64,000 nt of DNA from Pseudomonas cavernicola (GCF_003596405.1 NZ_QYUR01000002.1:124001-188000), one strand, 5' to 3'; positions 27,898-35,629 are shown, numbered from the stretch's first letter. Made by a program: numbers and translations. The notes: a model not told the origin generated them from the letters alone.

Positions 27898-28011
27898 AGC
27901 GAGCGACGGTTAGACAAGGCGAAAACAGGCGAAAAAGCGCAGTTTACGTGGTGTAAATGAGCATTTTTAGCCTGTTTTTAACGCCGTATAACCGAGCGCA
28001 GTAGTTTTCAC
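27898..28011. repeat. 114-bp imperfect palindromic element upstream of nadC
   Basis: The ends GTGAAAAC and GTTTTCAC are inverted, and inner arms CGACGGTTAGACAAGGCG-AAAACAGGC and GCCTG-TTTTTAACGCCGTATAACCG pair imperfectly. It is AT-richer than its surroundings. Only one copy is visible in this window. Confidence 0.7.
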
Positions 28012-28104
28012 TCGGTCTGAGAAAGCCCCCGGCTTGCCATCAATCACGCTGCGCCCGCCGCCGACCATCCCTATAATTGCCCGATCTAGAGAGTGGAGCC
28101 AGCC

Positions 28105-28953
28105 ATGCCGAACCTAATCCTCGCCGACCTGAGCGCAGAAATCGAAGCCAACGTCCGCCGCGCCTTACGCGAAGATATTGGCAGCGGCGACATTACCGCC
28201 CAACTGATCCCCGCCGAACGCCTGGCCCAAGCCACCATCATCACCCGTGAAGCGGCTGTGATCTGCGGCACCGCGTGGGTCGATGCCGTGTTCCGCCAAC
28301 TCGACCCACGCGTCGCCGTGCACTGGCAAGTGAAGGATGGCGAACGCGTAGCGCCTAACCAAGCCCTCTTCCACCTGGAAGGCCCGGCCCGCGCCCTGCT
28401 CAGCGGCGAACGCAGCGCACTGAACTTCCTGCAAACCCTTTCCGGTGTCGCCACCCGCTGCCGCCACTATGCGGACCTGGTGGCAGACACCGGCGTCAAA
28501 CTGCTCGACACCCGCAAAACCCTACCCGGCCTACGCCTTGCGCAGAAATACGCCGTCACCTGCGGCGGCTGCCACAACCACCGCATCGGTCTCTACGACG
28601 CCTTCCTTATTAAGGAAAACCATATCGCTGCCTGCGGCGGCATCGCCCAAGCCGTGCAAGCCGCCCACAAAATCGCCCCTGGCAAACCGGTGGAAGTGGA
28701 AGTGGAGAGTTTGAAAGAACTGCAAGAGGCGCTGGATGCAGGCGCCGACATCATCATGCTGGACGAGCTCAGCCTGGAGGAGATGCGCACCGCCGTAAGA
28801 CTCACCGACGGCCGCGCCAAGCTCGAAGCTTCCGGCGGGATCAACGAAACCACCCTGAGAACCATTGCCGAGACAGGCGTGGACTACATCTCGATTGGCA
28901 CCCTGACCAAGGATGTCAAAGCCATCGACCTCTCCATGCGCCTCAGCCTTTGA
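28105..28953 (+). CDS. nadC: Nicotinate-nucleotide pyrophosphorylase (carboxylating)
   Basis: This 282-residue enzyme joins quinolinate and PRPP to give nicotinate mononucleotide, carbon dioxide and pyrophosphate in de novo NAD synthesis. Key segments are [43 protein letters not shown], the quinolinate-site [26 protein letters not shown] and [26 protein letters not shown] 28105 follows GTGGAG; the GTG at 28093 is part of that ribosome-binding region. Length equals what I recall for the P. aeruginosa protein. Its position next to the pilin region matches PAO1. Confidence 0.96.
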   Translation: MPNLILADLSAEIEANVRRALREDIGSGDITAQLIPAERLAQATIITREAAVICGTAWVDAVFRQLDPRVAVHWQVKDGERVAPNQALFHLEGPARALLSGERSALNFLQTLSGVATRCRHYADLVADTGVKLLDTRKTLPGLRLAQKYAVTCGGCHNHRIGLYDAFLIKENHIAACGGIAQAVQAAHKIAPGKPVEVEVESLKELQEALDAGADIIMLDELSLEEMRTAVRLTDGRAKLEASGGINETTLRTIAETGVDYISIGTLTKDVKAIDLSMRLSL

Positions 28954-28986
28954 CCGGATCATGCCGGCCAATCGGTTCGCGGTGGC

Positions 28987-29078
28987 GGTGGAAGCCCCTT
29001 CGGGGATTCCACCCTACGATCTTGCCAAGCCCCACGCACCCGTAGGGTGGATTAGCCGCGCAGCGGCGTAATCCACCG
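28987..29078. repeat. Two REP hairpins behind nadC
   Basis: GGTGGAAGCCCC-TTC-GGGGATTCCACC ending CCTAC (28987-29018) is followed by a GTAGGGTGGATTAGCC hairpin (29042-29078). The two hairpin types occur together throughout 29-32 kb. Confidence 0.85.
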
Positions 29079-29182
29079 TAACCGCGCAATACGTCCATAG
29101 CTCAAGTATCAAGCAAGTCAGTTGCAAGGCGCTGACCCTGGGCGCAAATTGCATCGCAAATGCACTACAAAAGGCATGCCAC

Positions 29183-29461
29183 ATGAAAGCCTCAACGCTC
29201 CCCTCGATTCGCGTTCTACCGGAACTTCGCCAAGCTGCCGAAGCCGTGCTCAAGCCAGGCGAAACCTTGTCAGCACTGATAGAGGAAGCGCTCAAGCAAA
29301 GCATCGCATTGCGTCAAGCACAGCGAGAGTTCATCGCTCGCGGCTTGGCCTCCGCGACAACCGCCAGGCAAAGCGACAGTTACATCGCCAGCGATGCCGT
29401 GCTGGACAAGCTAGAACAGCGTCTGCAACACGCTAAAACCGCGCATAAGGGCGCCCGATGA
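29183..29461 (+). CDS. Antitoxin-like protein of a ParE/RelE-type module
   Basis: This 92-residue protein starts MKASTLPSIRVLPELRQAAE, with the short beta strand plus helices expected of a ribbon-helix-helix DNA-binding antitoxin (GETLSALIEEALKQSIALRQAQREFIARG). The C-terminal third is helical and would wrap the toxin. Its stop overlaps the start of a ParE/RelE-type toxin reading frame (ATGA), a classic antitoxin-toxin arrangement. The partner toxin is frameshifted, so this antitoxin is probably a leftover. The exact antitoxin family is uncertain. Confidence 0.7.
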   Translation: MKASTLPSIRVLPELRQAAEAVLKPGETLSALIEEALKQSIALRQAQREFIARGLASATTARQSDSYIASDAVLDKLEQRLQHAKTAHKGAR

Positions 29462-29753
29462 CCTATCAGATACGCTTCACGGAAGAAGCGCAGGCCGATC
29501 TGCTTAGGCTTTACGATTTTCTCCTGCAACGTGACATCGGCCTTGCCGAAGAGGCCCTAAGCGCTATCCGCCAAGCCCTTGCCCTACTGGAAACCTTCCC
29601 CTTCGCCTGCCGGCCCAACCCGACACCCCACTCCTGCGCGAGCTGCTGATCCCTTTTGGCCGGGAAGGCTATGTGGCGCTCTTCGAGATAGACAATGCCA
29701 CAACAGTCACCCTGCTCGCCTTCAGGCACCAGCGCGAAGATGACTACCACTGA
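29458..29753 (+). pseudogene. Frameshifted ParE/RelE-type toxin
   Basis: From ATG 29458 the frame reads MTYQIRFTEEAQADLLRLY, a typical ParE/RelE N-terminus, through LLETFPFACR, and then stops at 29649. In another frame the missing C-terminal half continues (TPLLRELLIPFGREGYVALF and on to LLAFRHQREDDYH) to a stop at 29751-29753. A single-base change near 29610-29625 would restore one toxin of about 98 residues. I therefore call a broken gene; a sequencing error is the alternative. Confidence 0.78.
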
Positions 29754-29772
29754 GCATGGCGATGAAAGCCAC

Positions 29773-29940
29773 GTAGGAGGATTAGCTGCGCAGCGGCGTA
29801 ATCCGTCATCGCCCCAGCCCACAAAAGCAAACGCGCACACCCTCTTCGGTCAGCGGCGTTTTGCTGTGCGGTAGGAGCGAATTTATTCGCGAACCTGGGC
29901 AGCTCCGCGCGGCCTTCATTGCGCATGAATCCGCTCCTAG
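29773..29940. repeat. REP hairpin and GTAGGAGCG-type palindrome
   Basis: 29773-29808 is a REP hairpin with GTAGGAGGATTAGC at its start. 29871-29940 has GTAGGAGCGAATTTATTCGC at one end and GAATCCGCTCCTA at the other. Confidence 0.7.
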
Positions 29941-29949
29941 CCGCCAGCA

Positions 29950-30216
29950 CTACTCGTAATGTGTCCATAGGCGAAGCACCTTCACCAGATGCTCTTCCTC
30001 AAGCACTTGATACACGAGGCGGTGCTGGATATTGATTCGGCGCGAATATGCGCCGGCTAGATCCCCTACCAATTTTTCGTAAGGGGGCGGGTTCTGGAAT
30101 GGGTTGTTCGCAATAATTCGGAGCAGGTCCTTTGCCTTTTCCTTGAGTCCAGACGATGCGAGCTTCTGTGCATCTTTTTGGGCTTGCTTGGTGTAAACGA
30201 GTTGCCAACTCACCAA
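29950..30216 (-). CDS. yoeB: YoeB-type toxin (mRNA interferase)
   Basis: This 88-residue toxin begins VSWQLVYTKQAQKDAQKLAS and has NPFQNPPPYEKLVGDLAGAYSRRINIQHRLVYQV, followed by LVKVLRLWTHYE. The Glu in PPYEKL, Arg in INIQHRLVY and the C-terminal His-Tyr are the catalytic residues of YoeB/Txe ribosome-dependent RNases. It overlaps its antitoxin by seven bases and lies downstream of it, the usual order. The module appears complete. Confidence 0.88.
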   Translation of the reverse strand: MVSWQLVYTKQAQKDAQKLASSGLKEKAKDLLRIIANNPFQNPPPYEKLVGDLAGAYSRRINIQHRLVYQVLEEEHLVKVLRLWTHYE

Positions 30217-30452
30217 TCAAGCTCCTTGGCGCAAGCATCAGCCGGCTCAGTCATGCCTTCCTTGATGGACTCGCGCATACCGGGAATGGACAGCAGGAAG
30301 AGGGTTTCCTGGATTGCCTCCCAATCTTCGGCGGCAATCAAAACCGCGTTATTCCTTTTCCCTGCGATAACAATGGGCTGATGGGATTCTGCAGCCTGAT
30401 CCAGAAGTCGATACAGATTGGCTCGGGCCTCACTGGCGGTAAGGGTCTGCAT
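30210..30452 (-). CDS. yefM: YefM/Phd-family antitoxin
   Basis: This 80-residue antitoxin begins MQTLTASEARANLYRLLDQA, the Phd/YefM DNA-binding fold, then HQPIVIAGKRNNAVLIAAEDWEAIQETLFLLSIPGM and a short C-terminal helix that would neutralise YoeB. ATG 30452 was chosen over an upstream start at 30590 because the family begins here. A perfect GTACGT...ACGTAC palindrome 35-50 bp upstream is a likely operator for autoregulation by the YefM-YoeB complex. Confidence 0.88.
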   Translation of the reverse strand: MQTLTASEARANLYRLLDQAAESHQPIVIAGKRNNAVLIAAEDWEAIQETLFLLSIPGMRESIKEGMTEPADACAKELDW

Positions 30453-30486
30453 AGGAGAGGCTCCTTCGATTGCATGGAGAGAAATC

Positions 30487-30502
30487 GTACGTCTTAACGT
30501 AC
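30487..30502 (-). promoter_or_regulatory. Palindromic operator upstream of yefM-yoeB
   Basis: GTACGT-CTTA-ACGTAC is a perfect 6-bp inverted repeat with a 4-base spacer. YefM-type antitoxins bind short TGTACA-like palindromes near their own promoter, so autoregulation is likely. Confidence 0.6.
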
Positions 30503-30625
30503 CACTATGCAAGACCGCTTTGACAGCCAACCCACCTTGCCCACCCGGCACGTCGAAAACCCGTTGGTTGAACCGCTCCGGGGATTCCACCCTACGCTCT
30601 ACGAGCCATCATACCGCGGAGCCAT

Positions 30626-30860
30626 GTAGGATGGATTAGCCACGCAGCGGCGTAATCCGTCACCCAACCGTCCCACAAAAGCAAACGCCCCGCACAAGGT
30701 GGGGTGCTTGCTTATCGGAGTGCAATGGTCGAACGATTCGGGATAAACGGTGGAAGCGCCTTCAGCGATTCCACCCTACGAATCAATCCGCCATACCGCG
30801 ATGCTCGCTCAGGCACCAGGCACGTAGGATGGATTAGCCGCGCAGTGGCGTAATCCGTCA
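30626..30860. repeat. REP-terminator-REP composite downstream of the RAYT gene
   Basis: REP hairpin (30626-30662), terminator-like hairpin (30682-30713), GGTGGAAGCGCC-type hairpin ending CCCTAC (30749-30779), and a further GTAGGATGGATTAGCC hairpin (30823-30860). The last lies 30 bp past the RAYT stop. Confidence 0.85.
30682..30713 (-). terminator. Terminator-like hairpin downstream of RAYT
   Basis: On the minus strand a GC-rich stem (GCACCCCACC...GGGGCG) is followed by TTTGCTTTTG. It lies about 180 bp past the RAYT stop. Confidence 0.55.
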
Positions 30861-30890
30861 CCTCTCCGGTCCCACCACCCTGGGATGCGT

Positions 30891-31421
30891 TCAGGCATCG
30901 CCGGCAACGGCAAGCTCGATGCAGCCGGCCCAATCGGCTGGGTACAGCCCGCGACGCACATCGCGGTGAAAACTCGAATAAGGCCAATCCCTCACCCGCC
31001 CGACCAGCCCATGTTTGAGCGGGTTGATATGCACATAATCCACGTGCCGGCGAAAATCTTCGTCGTCGCGAATCAAATGCTCCCAGTAGCGCCGCTGCCA
31101 GACGCCCCGTTCGCCCCTCAGCAACCGCAGCGGCGAGCGATGCTCGGCGGGCGGCAGGGCGCGGCAGAAGAACGTCTTGATCAAGCGCCAGCGCAGTGGA
31201 TAGGCCATATCGCCCGGCGGCAGCGTCCACACGCAATGCATGTGTTCCGGCAGCACCACCCAGGCATCGATGGCGAACGGATGCAGGCGATGCACCCGGC
31301 GCACCGCGTCACGCAGGATATCCACATGACGAACCAGCAGGTCATTGTTGCGGCGTTGCAGCAGATTGACCGTAAAGAACCAGGTCGCCCCCGGCACATA
31401 AGCCCGACGATAATTCGGCAT
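30891..31421 (-). CDS. REP-associated tyrosine transposase (RAYT)
   Basis: This 176-residue protein begins MPNYRRAYVPGATWFFTVNLL, like IS200/IS605-type Y1 transposases domesticated as RAYTs. The HUH metal motif is in VLPEHMHCVWTLPPGD, and the catalytic Tyr lies in the DEDFRRHVDYVHINPLKHGLV region (the Tyr of VDYVHINP). WEHLIRD and VRDWPYSSFHRDV are further family hallmarks. It is a single-domain enzyme without flanking IS ends but lies between REP hairpins at 30823-30860 and 31468-31499. RAYTs are thought to cut and move REP sequences that carry a GTRG foot; the local REPs start GTAG. The gene seems intact. Confidence 0.92.
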   Translation of the reverse strand: MPNYRRAYVPGATWFFTVNLLQRRNNDLLVRHVDILRDAVRRVHRLHPFAIDAWVVLPEHMHCVWTLPPGDMAYPLRWRLIKTFFCRALPPAEHRSPLRLLRGERGVWQRRYWEHLIRDDEDFRRHVDYVHINPLKHGLVGRVRDWPYSSFHRDVRRGLYPADWAGCIELAVAGDA

Positions 31422-31510
31422 TCCTTGCCTCCACATCCGATTGAATGAGCAAGCATAACCTTGTCCCGTAGGGGGATTAACCGAAGGCGTAATCCACCGC
31501 GCGCAAAAAA

Positions 31511-31538
31511 CAAACGCCTGCACAGGACGGGGCGTTTA
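31511..31538 (-). terminator. Terminator-like hairpin in REP composite
   Basis: On the minus strand a stem (AAACGCC...GGCGTTT) is followed by TTTGTTTTTTG. It is one of three such hairpins in series behind pilA. Confidence 0.55.
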
Positions 31539-31653
31539 TTCAACAGCGGAGCATGCCGGCCAACCGATTCACGATGGCGGTGGAAACCCCTTAGCCGCGT
31601 AGGAGGATTAGCCGCGCAGCGGCGTAATCCGTCATCAACCCACCCCACAAAAG

Positions 31654-31683
31654 CAAACGCCCCACACAGGGCGGGGCGTTTGT
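31654..31683 (-). terminator. Terminator-like hairpin in REP composite
   Basis: The stem CAAACGCCCC...GGGGCGTTTG is strong, and TTTGCTTTTG follows on the minus strand. Confidence 0.6.
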
Positions 31684-31768
31684 TGACAAGCCGACGTAGC
31701 GACCGAACGGTTCGCGGTTAACGGCGGAAGCGCCTACGGCGATTCCACCCTACGAGTTAATCCGCCAT

Positions 31769-31822
31769 ACCGCGATTACCGCAATTACCGCGATTACCGC
31801 GATTACCGCGATTACCGCGATT
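31769..31822. repeat. Tandem 9-bp repeat (ACCGCGATT), 6 copies
   Basis: Six head-to-tail copies of ACCGCGATT are present, with one base change in copy 2. They abut the GTAG of the REP hairpin at 31823. The unit resembles the tail TACCGCGAT found beside other REPs at 30612-30620 and 30793-30801. Confidence 0.95.
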
Positions 31823-31873
31823 GTAGGGTGGATTAGCCGCGCAGCGGCGTAATCCACCGAACCGCGCAAAAAC

Positions 31874-31900
31874 AAACGCCCCGCACAAGGCGAGGCGTTT
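31874..31900 (-). terminator. Likely terminator downstream of pilA
   Basis: On the minus strand AAACGCCTCGCC...GGGGCGTTT is followed by a T-rich run (TTTGTTTTTG). No closer terminator is visible behind the pilA stop at 32052. Confidence 0.6.
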
Positions 31901-32051
31901 ATTCAAAACCGGATCACGTCGGTCAAGCGGTTCGCGGTGAACGGTGGAAGCCCCTTCGGGGATTCCACCCTACGATCCGTCATACCGAGATGTCATATGG
32001 CCATACGATCCGTCATACCGCGATACGATCCGTCATACGGTCATACCGCGA

Positions 32052-32477
32052 TTATTGCTTACAAACCTTAGCGGCCAAACAGTCGCCGGACTGAGTCCAC
32101 ACAACTTGTGTTGCACCGGCCGCCAATGTCGGGGTATTGACGTAAGTGTAGCCGCCTGCAGCAGCACTCGCGGTGGCAGTCACAGCTGCAGTGGTCCCCG
32201 TAATAGCTAGAGCGGTAGCCGCTTCTTTGGAGTTTACCAGTGTAGTAATGCCGACTTCTGCAATCGTGTCACAGGAAGTTACAACACCTGCGTTTTCAGT
32301 CAAACACACAGAAATAGCGGTTTCAGCAGAGGCGGCAGCCGACACGATGTCTTGAAACTTGGCCTTAGTCACATAGTCCTGATAGGCCGGAATCGCGATA
32401 GCCGCCAAGATACCGATGATTGCAACCACGATCATCAATTCAATAAGGGTAAAACCCTTTTGCATTTGAGCTTTCAT
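32052..32477 (-). CDS. pilA: Type IV major pilin PilA
   Basis: This 141-residue prepilin has a short basic leader MKAQMQKG and is cleaved before Phe9 by PilD (KG/FTLIEL). The conserved hydrophobic helix [20 protein letters not shown] follows, with the mature Glu5. Four cysteines are present at residues 58, 69, 133 and 139, giving a C-terminal loop C-LAAKV-C and a second pair in the middle. AAGGAG precedes ATG 32477; the internal Met5 is a less likely start. It is divergent from pilBCD and has a sigma-54-type promoter. The gene is likely expressed strongly under PilS/PilR control, both encoded further along the window. Confidence 0.95.
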   Translation of the reverse strand: MKAQMQKGFTLIELMIVVAIIGILAAIAIPAYQDYVTKAKFQDIVSAAASAETAISVCLTENAGVVTSCDTIAEVGITTLVNSKEAATALAITGTTAAVTATASAAAGGYTYVNTPTLAAGATQVVWTQSGDCLAAKVCKQ

Positions 32478-32521
32478 TTGAGTCTCCTTGAGTTGTTAGG
32501 CCATCAGCCTGCCAGAGACAA

Positions 32522-32538
32522 AGCAGATAGCGTGCCAA
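32522..32538 (-). promoter_or_regulatory. Sigma-54 promoter of pilA
   Basis: On the minus strand TTGGCACGCTATCTGCT matches the -24 GG / -12 GC consensus (TGGCAC, five bases, then CTGCT for TTGCT). It lies 45-61 bp before the pilA start. PilR is a sigma-54 activator encoded at 57390, and pilA is its classic target in P. aeruginosa. Confidence 0.85.
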
Positions 32539-32701
32539 CTCAACTATCCCCACCATGCCGCTTGAATCGCAACACTTGCCCATACCGAGACAGCCATTAA
32601 CGCGCAGCTTGTGACATTTTTTGCCACCCGCTTGCTCGCCGTTTGGCAGCCCCGCGCAACTGCGCTATAAGGCAGGGCATTGTGTCTATGAGTCCCTTGT
32701 C

Positions 32702-34405
32702 ATGAATGACGCCGTTTCCCTCTCCGGTCTGGCCAGGCAAATGGTGCTGGCCGAGCTGCTGGACGAAAAAGCCGCGCAGCAAGCGCAGCAGCAAGCGCAG
32801 CGCAATAAGTTGTCGCTGGTCACCTATCTGGTTCAGAACAAGCTGGTCAAGAGCCGCGCCCTAGCGGAACTCGCAGCCGAGCAGTTCGGCGTGGCCTTTC
32901 TCGACCTGGGCAGCATCGACAAGGAAGGCCAGCCCAAGGATCTGGTCAGCGAAAAATTGATTCGCCAGCACCGCACCCTCCCCTTATGGCGCCGTGGCAA
33001 CAAACTCTTCGTTGCCGTATCGGACCCGACCAATCACCAAGCGGTTACCGATATCCAGTTTTCTACCGGGCTCAACACCGAGTCCATCCTGGTCGAGGAC
33101 GATAAACTCGGCGATGCCATCGAAAAATTTTTCGATAACGCCACTAACGGCATGGAAGATCTGGGTGATGTCGATCTGGACGGTGTGGACATTCAAGCCG
33201 TCGATGATGACAAACAAGACACTGCCGAGGGCAATTCGGCGGACGACGCGCCAGTCGTGCGTTTCGTTAACAAAATGCTGCTGGACGCGATAAAAGCCGG
33301 CTCTTCCGACCTGCACTTCGAGCCCTACGAAAAAACCTATCGGGTACGCTTTCGTACCGACGGCATCTTGCATGAGATTGCCAGACCACCGATCCAACTC
33401 GCGCCACGCATTTCCGCGCGACTCAAAGTAATGGCCAGCCTGGATATCTCTGAGCGTCGTAAACCTCAGGATGGGCGCATCAAGATGCGCATCTCGAAAA
33501 ACAAATCTATCGATTTCCGTGTCAGCAGTTGTCCGACTCTATGGGGCGAGAAGATCGTGATGCGGATTCTCGACCCCTCTAGCGCACAAATGGGTATCGA
33601 TGCCCTCGGCTATGAAGAGTCGCAAAAAGATTTGTACATGGCCGCACTGAAGCAGCCACAAGGCATGATCCTGGTTACCGGCCCTACCGGCTCCGGCAAG
33701 ACCGTTTCGCTGTATACCGGCCTGAATATCCTGAACACCGTTGACGTCAACATCTCTACCGCCGAAGACCCGGTGGAGATCAACCTGGAGGGCATCAACC
33801 AGGTCAACGTCAACCCCAAGCAAGGCATGGACTTCACTGCGGCACTGAAATCATTTTTGCGCCAGGACCCTGACATCATCATGGTCGGCGAGATTCGCGA
33901 CCTGGACACCGCCTCCATCGCAATCAAGGCCGCTCAAACCGGACACATGGTGATGTCCACCCTGCACACCAACAGCGCCGCCGAGACTCTGACGCGGCTA
34001 CGCAATATGGGCGTCCCCTCGTTCAACATTGCCACCTCGGTCAACCTGATCATCGCTCAGCGGTTAGCCCGCAAGCTCTGCACTAGCTGCAAGAAAGAGG
34101 TACAGATTCCGCGTGAGGCTCTGTTAGAAGAAGGCTTCCCGGAAGACAAGATCGGCTCCTTCAAGATTTATGGCCCGGTTGGCTGCGAAAATTGCAACGG
34201 CGGCTACAAGGGCAGACTCGGTATTTATGAAGTAGTTAAAAACACGCCGGCCTTGCAGCGGATTATCATGGAGGAAGGCAACTCCATTGATATTTCAATA
34301 CAAATGCGCAAAGACGGCTTCAATGACCTGCGCACATCGGCTCTGCTGAAGGCCATGCAGGGTATTACCAGCCTCGAAGAAGTAAACCGCGTGACTAAGG
34401 ACTAA
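32702..34405 (+). CDS. pilB: Type IV pilus extension ATPase PilB
   Basis: This 567-residue cytoplasmic hexameric ATPase powers pilus extension. An N-terminal MshEN-like domain (MNDAVSLSGLARQMVLAELL through KEGQPKDLVSEKLIRQHRTLPL) can bind c-di-GMP in relatives. The catalytic half has Walker A TGPTGSGKTVSLYTGL, the Asp box and Walker B-like DIIMVGEIRDLDTA, and a His box. The zinc cysteines are CTSCKKE and CENCNGGYKG. ATG 32702 gives the family length; the 27-residue upstream extension is not expected. pilB-pilC-pilD are spaced by three bases, a tight operon. Confidence 0.96.
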   Translation: MNDAVSLSGLARQMVLAELLDEKAAQQAQQQAQRNKLSLVTYLVQNKLVKSRALAELAAEQFGVAFLDLGSIDKEGQPKDLVSEKLIRQHRTLPLWRRGNKLFVAVSDPTNHQAVTDIQFSTGLNTESILVEDDKLGDAIEKFFDNATNGMEDLGDVDLDGVDIQAVDDDKQDTAEGNSADDAPVVRFVNKMLLDAIKAGSSDLHFEPYEKTYRVRFRTDGILHEIARPPIQLAPRISARLKVMASLDISERRKPQDGRIKMRISKNKSIDFRVSSCPTLWGEKIVMRILDPSSAQMGIDALGYEESQKDLYMAALKQPQGMILVTGPTGSGKTVSLYTGLNILNTVDVNISTAEDPVEINLEGINQVNVNPKQGMDFTAALKSFLRQDPDIIMVGEIRDLDTASIAIKAAQTGHMVMSTLHTNSAAETLTRLRNMGVPSFNIATSVNLIIAQRLARKLCTSCKKEVQIPREALLEEGFPEDKIGSFKIYGPVGCENCNGGYKGRLGIYEVVKNTPALQRIIMEEGNSIDISIQMRKDGFNDLRTSALLKAMQGITSLEEVNRVTKD

Positions 34406-34408
34406 TCC

Positions 34409-35626
34409 ATGGCCGTGAAAGCGATAAAAACCAGCACCTTCAGCTGGGAAGGGACTGATAAAAAAGGCTCCAAGATCAAGGGCGAAACAAGCGGCCAAAA
34501 CCCAGCCCTGGTCAAAGCGCAATTGCGCAAGCAAGGCATTAACCCGACCAAGGTGCGCAAAAAGTCAGTTTCGCTGTTCAGTGCTGGCAAAAAAATCAAA
34601 CCGATGGACATCGCCCTGTTTGCGCGGCAGATGGCGACCATGATGAAAGCCGGGGTGCCCCTGCTGCAGTCCTTCGACATCATCGGCGAAGGCTTCGACA
34701 ACCCCAACATGCGCAAACTGGTGGATGAGATCAAGCAACAGGTCGCGGCAGGCAACAGCTTTGCCACCGCCTTGCGCACCAAGCCCGAATACTTCGACAG
34801 CCTCTTCTGTAACTTGGTGGATGCGGGCGAACAAGCCGGCGCTCTGGAAAGCCTGCTCGATCGTATTGCTACCTATAAGGAAAAGACCGAGGCACTGAAA
34901 GCCAAGATCAAAAAGGCGATGAACTACCCGATTGCCGTAGTAGTAGTGGCCATTATCGTTTCGGCAATCTTGTTGATAAAGGTGGTGCCGCAGTTTAAAC
35001 AGGTTTTTTCCAGTTTCGGTGCCGAACTACCCGCTTTTACGGTGATGGTGATCGGATTATCTGAAGCCCTGCAAGAATGGTGGTACGCAGTTCTAGCGAG
35101 TATATTTGCTGCAGGTTTTGCTTTTCAGGAGGCCAAGAAACGCTCACAGGGTTTTCGCAACTGGCTTGACCGCACCGCTCTTAAGTTACCTATCGTCGGC
35201 GATATTCTGTACAAGTCCGCAGTCGCGCGTTTTGCCCGTACCTTGTCCACCACCTTTGCCGCCGGGGTGCCGTTAGTCGAGGCACTCGACTCGGTTGCTG
35301 GCGCAACCGGCAATATCGTATTCGTCAATGCCGTCAATAAAGTCAAACAAGACGTTACCACCGGCATGCAGTTGAACTTCTCCATGCGTACTACCGGCAC
35401 CTTCCCCTCTATGGCAATTCAGATGACTGCCATCGGCGAGGAGTCCGGGGCGCTGGACGAGATGCTCGATAAAGTCGCCAGTTACTACGAAGCAGAAGTG
35501 GACAATATGGTCGATGGCCTTACGGCGCTGATGGAGCCATTGATCATGTCGGTGCTGGGCGTTCTGGTCGGTGGTTTGGTCGTGGCCATGTACCTGCCCA
35601 TCTTCCAACTGGGTGCCGTGGTTTAA
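34409..35626 (+). CDS. pilC: Type IV pilus inner-membrane platform protein PilC
   Basis: This 405-residue polytopic protein carries the two T2SSF domains: LFARQMATMMKAGVPLLQSFDIIG in the first and VARFARTLSTTFAAGVPLVEALDSVAG in the second. Membrane spans lie near residues 173-193, 218-238 and 378-400. It links the PilB motor to the pilus base. The start follows pilB by three bases, and the N-terminal KTSTFSWEGTDKKGSKIKGE matches the family. Length is normal. Confidence 0.96.
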   Translation: MAVKAIKTSTFSWEGTDKKGSKIKGETSGQNPALVKAQLRKQGINPTKVRKKSVSLFSAGKKIKPMDIALFARQMATMMKAGVPLLQSFDIIGEGFDNPNMRKLVDEIKQQVAAGNSFATALRTKPEYFDSLFCNLVDAGEQAGALESLLDRIATYKEKTEALKAKIKKAMNYPIAVVVVAIIVSAILLIKVVPQFKQVFSSFGAELPAFTVMVIGLSEALQEWWYAVLASIFAAGFAFQEAKKRSQGFRNWLDRTALKLPIVGDILYKSAVARFARTLSTTFAAGVPLVEALDSVAGATGNIVFVNAVNKVKQDVTTGMQLNFSMRTTGTFPSMAIQMTAIGEESGALDEMLDKVASYYEAEVDNMVDGLTALMEPLIMSVLGVLVGGLVVAMYLPIFQLGAVV

Positions 35627-35629
35627 CTT

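Larger units (their letters stand above)
31468..31973. repeat. REP-rich cluster upstream of the RAYT gene
   Basis: REP hairpins lie at 31468-31499, 31599-31633 and 31823-31859, and GGTGGAAGC-type hairpins ending CCCTAC at 31722-31753 and 31943-31973. Terminator-like hairpins sit between them. This fills most of the 630-bp gap between RAYT and pilA; the rest, to 32045, holds short repeats of GATCCGTCATAC. Confidence 0.88.

Noticed and set aside
31769..31822. Possible CRISPR array
   Set aside because: The 9-bp units are directly adjacent with no spacers and no cas genes are present.
28954..32051. tRNA-Thr expected between nadC and pilA by analogy with P. aeruginosa
   Set aside because: No sequence resembling a tRNA was found in this interval.
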